NCBI GenBank assembly: GCA_010094025.1
Contig: ML991822.1
Span: 124,001 to 188,000 of the forward strand
Length of the DNA stretch: 64,000 bases
Source of the DNA: Viridothelium virens
Taxonomy: Eukaryota > Ascomycota > Dothideomycetes > Trypetheliales > Trypetheliaceae
Direction: 5' to 3'
Positions 56,864 through 64,000 of the stretch are shown here, piece by piece; the stretch's first letter is position 1; every line of letters starts with the position of its first letter. Below the pieces are notes generated by a model. It was not told the DNA's origin, ran no database searches, and was given only the letters and a program-made list of their open reading frames with translations. Both the position numbers and the translations under genes were made by a program.

Positions 56864-57457
56864 CTAATTACCATGGAAGCGATCGATTACCGCGAGGCCC
56901 ATCCCGACCACTCCCCCCAATGCCATAATAGCGTGCACTTTGGCAGCCCCATATCCATCCATGGCGGCGCTTTGTAGAATAGCGAATAGACCTCCTGTAG
57001 CGACAGGCGTGATCATGCTCTGTACAGCGGCTGCGATCGAGCCTGAGCGAAGTTATTTTTCAGTCCAAACTTGGTGATGACCCTTGGATACTCACCACCA
57101 ACAGGTCCAAGAGTTCCAAATCCGAGGACACCGAGAAAGACGCCAGTGAAAAGCTGTGGGCGGATAGAGATAAGACCGCTCGCAAGGAAAAATCCGATGA
57201 AGCGCTTATTTTCGCATATGACATCCATTGCGTGCTTGACAAGGTCACCGTTGATGCTGTCCATGCCTCCCTTTTCATTCTTCACTCAGCCAAGCAGATC
57301 TTCGTGTATCTTTCTTACGCAAATAACTCACTTCCGTAGCAAGAGTCAGTATATTACGAGGAGGCGGCAGTCTCGCTACCGTCAGCCTCTCTAGGCTGGA
57401 GATGGACTGCTGAAAGAGGCGTAGAGTGTGAATTTGCACTTGATGAAGATCGGTCAT
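56864..57457 (-). CDS. IFI6/IFI27 (ISG12)-like membrane protein, copy A
   Basis: Three exons, 57457-57332, 57279-57096 and 57042-56864, introns 52 and 53 nt, 162 residues. Exon 1 encodes a hydrophilic helical leader beginning MTDLHQVQIHTLRLFQQS. The C-terminal half has the Ifi-6-16 type signature: QLFTGVFLGVLGFGTLGPVG, then after the second intron GSIAAAVQSMITPVATGG, LFAILQSAAMDGYG and a final glycine-rich helix ALGGVVGMGLAV. In mammals, proteins with this domain are small hydrophobic mitochondrial or ER membrane proteins induced by interferon and linked to cell death; the fungal role is unknown. No signal peptide is evident. It is one of four related loci within 3.5 kb. Confidence 0.78.
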
Positions 57458-57786
57458 CTTGTGATCAGTCGTGTCGGAGTAAATGAGAAACTTCTCTGGC
57501 GAGATGGAAAGCCCGATCACGGAAGGAGTAAACTGGGTAGGTTTTGCAGATGAGTTTGTAGAGGTGGATGGGGCGCATATGCAGCCATTCGCAAGGATAA
57601 TGCAGCAAACTTGACCGCAAGCTTGCGATTGGACATGCAAGCCGAGTTTATAGCCAGGAAAAGGAAGAGCTACAGTCTGTATCCCAAAGCGCTTCTTATT
57701 CCTGAGCCAAAGATCCAAGGTAAAATGATCAGATACTCGTATGAAAACACACATGCTACAAATATCGTAGCGCATGGACTTCATGA

Positions 57787-58373
57787 TCATTCCGGCTTTT
57801 GTTCCCTGGACTCCGCTAGAGACATCGATGCTTGTCGCCTTTTTTTTGTCGGAAGCATCCGAGACAAACTAGAGTAATCCATGAAGCCAGTGGCCGCAAT
57901 TCCAGAGCGAGTTGTGACATTAACAGCAGCGACCTCATAGCCTCCCAAGCCTGCAATCTGAACATGGGCAAAGACAAACAGTGTCATGACAAACACGTAA
58001 ACAGACGATTCGTCGTATGCATCTTTATCTTCTAGAGACTTACCTCAAAAGATTTCCTGCGGTCTTTGATACTCCCCTTTACCCCCAATCCAGTTCGGCA
58101 GATTGGCACATGTATTGGCTTTTCAGTATTCAAATAGTCCAAATCACAAGAACTCAAACAATAAACTATGGGGGCTCGTGGTATCTTTAGTATTTCCACT
58201 GCTCCTAACACAAGTGTGCTTGGAATGATTACTCGAAAGTCGGCTCTCAAGGACACTGCTGAAGTCTCGACGTGTTTCTCCATCGAGTGTATGTAATCCA
58301 CAACCCATGAATCACATATTCGTGAAAACCTTCCAGTGGTGGCCCTGGAGATCACCACTTTCACGGCCCACAT
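57787..58373 (-). pseudogene. IFI6/IFI27-like copy, probably decayed
   Basis: Two frames: 58373-58032 (MWAVKVVISRATTGRFSRIC...) and 57996-57787. The second reads FVFAHVQIAGLGGYEVAAVN followed by VTTR and aligns with copy C (GVFAHLQGAQMGGYGVGPVN then MGTR), so homology to the family is good. A splice donor GTAAGT lies at the end of the first frame (58043), but no acceptor keeps the homologous VFAH part in frame. One acceptor (ending 57958) does give a 166-residue model that omits it. I favour a decayed copy; a divergent live gene is possible. Confidence 0.4.
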
Positions 58374-58724
58374 CCGAATACTGACTAGCCAGCACTGTCT
58401 TGAGAGGCTTTTCTCCTCGAGACCTCTTCCTTTACCCTACTAGGTTCATCTATCGACATCTGCTGCTTGAACAAAATTCACAACCTCTGCTGAATAAGTC
58501 ATCTAAACCAACAACCTCCAATAGTAAGTGTGATGACTGTCTTCTCACGGTCTCGTAGTACCTAAAAGTGTCTCGCATAGGAAGAGACCACAAAAGAAGG
58601 ACTGCCCGAGGAGATCAGAAACGACGCAGGCGTCGAGTGCCTCACAGACAACGATCGTCGCGTAGTCCGGCTTCGGGAGCAGAACATCCCTCATCACGTC
58701 CTCGACGTAGTCCCCCGCAACAAT

Positions 58725-59078
58725 ATGGCATTCATTGTCCCTTTCCTCGTCGGCGGTATCCTTTTCATATTGCCAGCTCTTTTCACCGGTCCACTGCTTG
58801 GCCTCTTGGGATTTGGTGCTGCTGGACCCGTTGCTGGTGAGTATCTCAGTACCCTCCATCGATAAAGTCAATATTGACTACAATCTTTTGATTTAGGCTC
58901 GATCGCAGCTGGCATCCAGAGCATAATCGCGCCTGTCGCTGGTGGAAGCTTGTTCGCCATTCTGCAGAGTGCTGGAATAGGGGGCTTCGGTGCTGCAATA
59001 GTGAACGGGGTTGTAGCTGCTGGAGGTGCCATTGGAATGGCGGCGGCAGCAATCTTTCGCTTTTTTGGCGGCCAGTAG
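58725..59078 (+). CDS. IFI6/IFI27-like membrane protein, copy B
   Basis: Two exons, 58725-58836 and 58897-59078, 60-nt intron, 97 residues, close to the size of the mammalian proteins. Residues 1-40 form a hydrophobic helix pair (FIVPFLVGGILFILPALFTG, then LLGLLGFGAAGPVAG). Exon 2 continues SIAAGIQSIIAPVAGGSLFA, ILQSAGIGGFGAAIVNGVVA and ends AAAAIFRFFGGQ. Nearly all of the protein is membrane-embedded, glycine- and alanine-rich. The reading frame is also open and protein-like upstream to 58581, where a good acceptor (CGCATAG) follows a GTAAGT donor at 58524; no earlier ATG is found, so that part is either leader or coding from an unseen start. It is divergent from the decayed copy. Confidence 0.75.
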
Positions 59079-59538
59079 ATGCACAGGTCAATGTTCTCGC
59101 ATCAACTCCGGGCATGTGATCAAAGTTATGAAGGAATAAGCTGATAGAGGGAAGTGGGTGAACGTGGACGGCATAAGCGATACTAGGCTCTATCCTCTCT
59201 TTTATATTCAGAGCATGTACAGCACTAGAACAGAAGTGTCTGGGCAACTCCCAGCAATTTTCCCGAGCCAACGAGTGGACACTTTTTTCGCATGACTGTG
59301 ATGAACAAATGGTTCCACAACCTTCTGGACTAGTCTTCGAGTGCACCTATATTCATGCGGCTCTGAATGTCAAAATTAGGTGCGATGCTCGATAGACATC
59401 AACTGCTCTTTCCGAATATTCAAGGTGTGCTAATCTTTTCATTCCCGCGTCTTTGACTATGCTGCAATCCTCACCTTCTAGTGCCTGACTTGCCGGGATT
59501 CTTGTTGTTATGGCTGCTGGCGATGTAGTAAGAGGGCT

Positions 59539-60339
59539 TCACGACGATTCGGTGCTGTGCTCCGGTGCCACCAGCTTAGGATGATCGACGCTTGATGCGA
59601 ACCCGTCTCTCCAATTTCTTGCAGAGAAATAACTTGCAAGATCAGAAACAGCAATACTCACACGAGTGCCCATGTTTACAGGACCGACCCCATAGCCTCC
59701 CATTTGAGCACCCTGAAGGTGGGCAAAGACACCTTTTGCGACAACACGGGTCATTTTGCTCTGAGCAATAGCAGCAATAGATCCTTCAATAAAATATTTG
59801 GTAAGCTGAGATATTTAGATATGGTGCTGGAGGGACTTACGAGCTTTTGGACCCTCCGCAGAAAGACCGACGGTAGAAAGTAGAGGACAATTGACCCATG
59901 CAGGGAAGGAAAGAGTGAATACATATCCTGCCCAGATAGCATAGGAAGCTGCCTGCGTTGGATGGGCCTGGACCCATGCAAGAGCATCGCTTGGGACCTT
60001 ACTGATCTTGACTTCACTAAGCATCTGCTTGACCTCGTCTATGAGAGTGGAGACTTGCTCAGCCACAACGACAGCCCAAGTACGAGAGTGGTCCTGCATC
60101 ATGTGCAACTCTAGGTCTCTTGTCAACACCGGAAGATCGTGAGATAATGAGTCTGCACACTCCTCCATACGCTCTGAATCCGTTATGAAGGTACTGCTGC
60201 ATTGGTAAAATTGCTCCAAGTATGTTTGACGATTCGTACTTTGGGACATCAGCCTATTCGTATCCACGATGGTACTTTGCGACTTCGCTGTTGCAAAAGA
60301 GCCAGTGGAGCAGATGAGGAAGATGTTAAGGAGCTTCAT
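59539..60339 (-). CDS. IFI6/IFI27-like protein with secretory signal and helical N-domain, copy C
   Basis: Two exons, 60339-59841 and 59783-59539, 57-nt intron, 247 residues. It opens with a signal peptide (MKLLNIFLICSTGSFATAKS), then a soluble helical domain with two cysteines (QFYQCSSTF and MEECADSL) to about residue 135, then a hydrophobic segment (ASYAIWAGYVFTLSFPAWV) and the family domain: LLSTVGLSAEGPKA, intron, RSIAAIAQSKMTRVVAKG, VFAHLQGAQMGGYG. The end (residues 215-247) is not conserved; a GTGAGT after MGTR could mark another intron with a different tail. It points towards copy B. Entry into the secretory pathway differs from copies A and B. Confidence 0.72.
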
Positions 60340-61098
60340 CGGTACGATTGGTTGTTGGTTGGTCTCAAACTTCTTCTTATTCGGCTGAGAAATACTTTGA
60401 CCAGGAAAAAGGAGCCGGCTGAGAGAGAAATAAGAGAAGTCTGGACTTTACCAAGCTTTCCTGCAGGACGCAATGTTATATTTTGCGTGGTTGCGGCGTG
60501 TGTATGCCTAAGGCTGTGGATGGAGATGAGGGAACTTTGCAAGGCAGATCACCTGAACCCACACAGCCACCTGCACAACCAGGCTTTCTCAACAGCGCCT
60601 GACACAACATCTCGACAGCGAGGCTCTGAGCATGCCTTGAGTCCACCGAGACTGATGATAGGACACGGTAGATTGTTGAAGTCGAAGTTTCAATGGCACG
60701 AATGGGTACGATAAGCCTTCGGTTGCAAAGCCCCTGGCGGCGATCGACAGGGACTGAAGTTGACGCTTGGGCCCATCACTCGATTGATCGAGCCAGCAAC
60801 TGGAGACGTCATATTAATCTTCTTTCAAGCCACATTCATCAAGAGTATAGTTCGCTGCCTAGAAAAGTACTAATCAGTGCTTGAAGCTTGCTGCGTTTCC
60901 CTATTTTCTATTTGACGCAGTACACGTCCTGTGTTCACTTGCTTTTGTACTGCCAAGCTCTCTGTTGATTGAGCAAAGTTTCCTCGAAATCCGTGCTTCG
61001 TTGCAATCATTCTCTTTCTACGCATTCTGAAGAGTAATATACTCTTCACTCAAAAGAAGTCTGGGCCAATAGTTCTTTTCTCATCACATCCCTTGATT
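60340..61098. other. Intergenic, divergent promoters
   Basis: Between copy C of the IFI6-like family and the DNA glycosylase, which point away from each other. Open plus-strand frame 60202-60714 is motif-free and overlaps copy C's leader. Confidence 0.45.
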
Positions 61099-62634
61099 AT
61101 GGCTCGAAGAGTGACTCGCTCGTCTGTAGCGTCCTCGCCGGCCACAGGTAGAAATCCTGTAAAGCCGGAGCCTCAGCAGCTTTCCAGTCCACCAGCTACA
61201 CCGGATCCGCAAAAAGGCAAAGCAAATGGGCGTAAGACGCCAAATTCTAGAGTCTCCGAGAAAGGCTCTAAGGGCCGGGTAGCTAAGGCTCAGCCGTCCA
61301 CCCCAGCAGGCTCTCGGAAGCGGACGAGAACGAATCTAAAGCAGGAGGAAGACCAGGACGAATTGCCTCACAACCTCCAGAGCTTCGGTGGGGACCAAGG
61401 TCGAAGTAGTGAACCTACGAGAGAAGATGAAACCCCACAAACGAAGTCACGCAAGATTGAACCACAATCTCCTAGCACAGGACAAACGAAGTTAGGCCCT
61501 GAAATTCAGGACCAGGAAGCTGAAGCAAGAACTCCAAACTCCGCAAAGAAGGGTAAAAAGGCCAAGGGCAATAATTACGGGCTTACACGAGGCGAAACAC
61601 CATTCCCCGACTGGCCCCATCCGACTCCTGAGGAGTGCCACGAGGTCGTGCGAGAACTTTCCAAGGTTCATGGGGAAGTGAAGGTACCAAAGAAAATACC
61701 AACGCCATCACTGAATGTCGCTGGCTGTGGAGAGGTTCCATCTGTACTTGATGCATTAATTCGCACACGGTTGAGTGCAGCTACTTCCAACACAAACTCG
61801 TCTCGTGCATTCCAGGGTCTGGTGCAGAAATTTGGCATCATTGAAGAGGGCATTGGCAAGGGTAGTGTAGACTGGAACAAAGTACGTACGGCGCCAACCA
61901 AAGAAGTGTTCGAAGCAATCAAGAGTGGCGGTCTTGCGGATGTCAAGAGCAGGGATATCAAGACAATCTTGCAGTTGGTCTACGAAGAGAATCAAGCTCG
62001 GCGCGAGTCTTTAGTCAAGGCCGAATCTGATGAGAATACCAAGGGACCGGAAGGAGTCGAGAACGAAAATGCAAGCGAGAAGAAAGACGAGATCGACCGT
62101 GCTGAGTCTAATGTCCTATCATTGGACCACCTTCACCTCGTATCGAATGACGAAGCTTTCGATCATCTCATAAAGTATCCTGGGATTGGTCCCAAGACAG
62201 CGTCGTGTGTGTTACTTTTCTGCCTTCAACGCCCAAGCTTTGCAGTTGATACGCACGTCTTCAGACTTTGCAAATGGCTACGCTGGGTGCCACCGACGAA
62301 GGCTACGCGCAACACCACGTATAGTCACTGCGAAGTGCGCATTCCGGATGATCTTAAGTACCCCTTGCATTACCTTCTTATCAAACATGGAAAGACTTGT
62401 CCGAGATGCAGAGCCATTACCGGAGAAGCCAGTGCGGACTGGGGGAAAGGTTGTCCGATTGAGCGTTTAGTCAAGCGTACGGGTAGCCGAAAGGGTGCTG
62501 CTGGAGGGTCTACCAAGAAGGCGAAGAAGAGCAAGAAGGTTGACACGGATACAGATAACGATGATGAAAGTAGTGGATTGAGTGATCTTGATGAGGATAT
62601 GGATGAGTTAGATGCCGAACCAGATGACGAGTAA
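61099..62634 (+). CDS. HhH-GPD DNA glycosylase (endonuclease III-like), base-excision repair
   Basis: Single exon, 511 residues from the ATG at 61099. The first 150 residues are basic, disordered and nuclear in character. The catalytic fold starts at SVLDALIRTRLSAATSNTNS (about 216-235). The helix-hairpin-helix is KYPGIGPKTASCVL with the catalytic Lys near residue 366, and the catalytic Asp is in AVDTHVFRLCKW near 383. Between the two halves a charged insert of about 45 residues (KAESDENTKGPEGVENENAS and beyond, about 301-345) interrupts the fold. The region after it has only three cysteines (TCPRC, then GC) where iron-sulphur family members use four. It should excise damaged bases in the nucleus; the exact substrate is unknown. 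The tail is acidic. Confidence 0.83.
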   Translation: MARRVTRSSVASSPATGRNPVKPEPQQLSSPPATPDPQKGKANGRKTPNSRVSEKGSKGRVAKAQPSTPAGSRKRTRTNLKQEEDQDELPHNLQSFGGDQGRSSEPTREDETPQTKSRKIEPQSPSTGQTKLGPEIQDQEAEARTPNSAKKGKKAKGNNYGLTRGETPFPDWPHPTPEECHEVVRELSKVHGEVKVPKKIPTPSLNVAGCGEVPSVLDALIRTRLSAATSNTNSSRAFQGLVQKFGIIEEGIGKGSVDWNKVRTAPTKEVFEAIKSGGLADVKSRDIKTILQLVYEENQARRESLVKAESDENTKGPEGVENENASEKKDEIDRAESNVLSLDHLHLVSNDEAFDHLIKYPGIGPKTASCVLLFCLQRPSFAVDTHVFRLCKWLRWVPPTKATRNTTYSHCEVRIPDDLKYPLHYLLIKHGKTCPRCRAITGEASADWGKGCPIERLVKRTGSRKGAAGGSTKKAKKSKKVDTDTDNDDESSGLSDLDEDMDELDAEPDDE

Positions 62635-63065
62635 TCTCAAAACAATTACTTAATTCAATTTAATTTGGTCTACACTTCACATGACAGATTTCTATCATTA
62701 CTTACAAGACATCAAGTTGGTTTCATATTCGAATTGCCTGTCGCAGCCGTGAAGCGATAGAATGACGACACCGCGTCGGGTAAGAACGCGAGGTCCCGTG
62801 CCGACGCGTGAAGTGTTAGGTGAGGTGTACTCGGTACCTCTTAGGTGCCTGACCTCTCTGTACAAATTTGGAACGAGCGTTTGCGAACGTACATTATCAA
62901 GTATACCTAACGACACTTCCGAGAATGCCACATCACTGTACACGGAAGCAGCGACGGCAGCGAACTGAGTTGCGGGGGGTCTAGTAAACCAAGCAGTTCC
63001 TACGACTTATTCAATTCTAGAAGGCTATTAATTTGCACAGCACATTCAGGCATCCATAAATAGCT
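62635..63065. other. Intergenic
   Basis: Holds the glycosylase 3' end and the promoter of the next gene. No supported gene. Confidence 0.45.
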
Positions 63066-64000
63066 ATGGCAGACTCTGCAAGCTTCAACAGTTTCAACAT
63101 GACCTCCCTGGGCCCTGCTACCGAACTCTTTGGACGCGTCGCTTTTCACTTATCACAGATGCAGCCTTTCTTCCCCATGTATCTCCATCTCATCCTCTCG
63201 GCGCTCTTTCCAATCTTCACAGGCGCCCACGCCTCGCTCTCTCGCCCGTCCTCTGCCGCAAAGCCTCCGAAGCGAGACAAGGCTAGAGATAAAGCAGGAG
63301 AAGAGGAGGAGGATGACGAGGAGAAACAAACGCGCATGGAAGGCCTGTCCCCTTCTGATGCCATCATGTTTCCGTTACTCGCAGGAGCTACTCTTTCCGG
63401 ATTGTATTTTCTTATAAAATGGCTTCAAGATGCAGCCTTGCTGAACAAAATAATCAACTGGTATTTCTCGGGATTTGCAGTCTTCAGTGTGGGTAGGCTG
63501 GCTACGGATTGCTTGGTCCTCCTACGCGGCCTCGCATTCCCCAGATATTACCTAGATCGGGGCGTGATCTGGAGGGTTAGCGATACGGAAAGAAGGGCTG
63601 TCTCAGATAATAGCCAAGATGTTGAGGGAAAGTCTAGGACTTCACCCTTGCCAGGAATTTTCTCAAGGATCCCCCTCCCCGTGACGCTCAACAGTCTGCT
63701 GTGGATCATTCGTACTCAGCTCTCCCAAAGGCTTGCCATAAGACTTCATATTCGGAGTATCGTGAGCGGCAAACTGTTAATGGGTGCTGTGGGGCTTTTA
63801 GGCGCATTCATTGGCCTATCTTGTGTCGCCTACTTCAACTTTGTCTCTCGTCCCTGGTTTCTTACAAATATTCTTGGATTCGCCTTCGCTTATAGCGCGC
63901 TTCAGTTCATGTCGCCCACTACATTCGCTACGGGAAGCCTGATACTGGGAGCGTTGTTTTTGTATGATGTTTACTTCGTTTTCTACACACCCATGATGGT
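63066..64000 (+). CDS. Signal peptide peptidase (intramembrane aspartyl protease), 3' part outside window
   Basis: The frame is open from the ATG at 63066 to the window end (311 residues seen). After a lumenal-type N-terminus comes a first helix (YLHLILSALFPIFTGAHASL), an acidic cytosolic loop (EEEEDDEEKQ) and further helices (IMFPLLAGATLSGLYFLIKW, INWYFSGFAVFSVGRLATDC). Late in the window, NFVSRPWFLTNILGFAFAYS, ALQFMSPTTFATGSLILGAL and FLYDVYFVFYTPMM give the family core with the first catalytic Asp in the YD motif. The second Asp (GxGD) and the PAL motif must lie beyond 64000. The enzyme clears cleaved signal peptides in the ER membrane; in Aspergillus sppA aids hypoxia adaptation by cleaving a SREBP precursor. 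Confidence 0.9.
   Translation, partial: MADSASFNSFNMTSLGPATELFGRVAFHLSQMQPFFPMYLHLILSALFPIFTGAHASLSRPSSAAKPPKRDKARDKAGEEEEDDEEKQTRMEGLSPSDAIMFPLLAGATLSGLYFLIKWLQDAALLNKIINWYFSGFAVFSVGRLATDCLVLLRGLAFPRYYLDRGVIWRVSDTERRAVSDNSQDVEGKSRTSPLPGIFSRIPLPVTLNSLLWIIRTQLSQRLAIRLHIRSIVSGKLLMGAVGLLGAFIGLSCVAYFNFVSRPWFLTNILGFAFAYSALQFMSPTTFATGSLILGALFLYDVYFVFYTPMM

Noticed and set aside
1-64000. CRISPR arrays, bacterial operons, riboswitches, rRNA
   Set aside because: The DNA is fungal; no direct-repeat array, Shine-Dalgarno organisation, riboswitch or rRNA segment was seen.

Overview
The window is nuclear DNA from a filamentous ascomycete (Pezizomycotina). The coding regions are interrupted by short GT-AG introns (about 47-113 nt). 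Genes lie on both strands with no operons, and the products are typical of such fungi: a DUR3-type urea permease, MFS sugar porter, UDP-glycosyltransferase, ferric reductase, NACHT and ankyrin proteins, F-box protein, SAGA Sgf11, exosome Rrp43. A dead Tc1-type transposon carries only transition-type lesions, which suggests RIP-like mutation in its past. All gene models were spliced by eye; each multi-exon model was accepted only if total length and reading frame agreed.

Layout. 1-6.5 kb is an accessory island: a trypsin-like 'GDSG' protein with an apparent frameshift, then an alpha/beta-hydrolase + NACHT protein with an in-frame TGA. 6.7-8.7 kb is transposon debris (a Tc1/mariner DNA transposon and an LTR-retroelement end). 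9.4-11.3 kb is an F-box protein; 12.3-14.5 kb is a urea transporter. 14.5-19.6 kb is nearly gene-free apart from one small serine-rich ORF. 19.6-36.4 kb carries a MARVEL-type membrane protein, a GRAM-TBC Rab-GAP, a sugar porter, an ankyrin protein, the alpha subunit of 3-methylcrotonyl-CoA carboxylase and an acidic nuclear protein. 37.4-51.2 kb carries a glycosyltransferase, Sgf11, a single-pass membrane protein, a TRIP4/Rqt4-like protein divergent from a cyclophilin, a formaldehyde-dehydrogenase-like enzyme divergent from Rrp43. 53.4-55.9 kb is a ferric reductase. 56.9-60.3 kb is a tight cluster of four loci with the interferon-induced IFI6/IFI27 (ISG12) type glycine-rich membrane domain, three of them sharing an intron at the same codon and phase. 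61-64 kb holds an HhH-GPD DNA glycosylase and the first part of a signal peptide peptidase cut by the window edge.

How they relate. Most genes are independent housekeeping or transport units. Two places look like special biology: the protease-like/NACHT island at the left end, which resembles the sensor-effector loci fungi use in non-self recognition but appears decayed, and the IFI6/IFI27-like cluster on the right, a local expansion whose role in fungi is not established. Several genes also contain abrupt GC-rich blocks of 0.6-1 kb.
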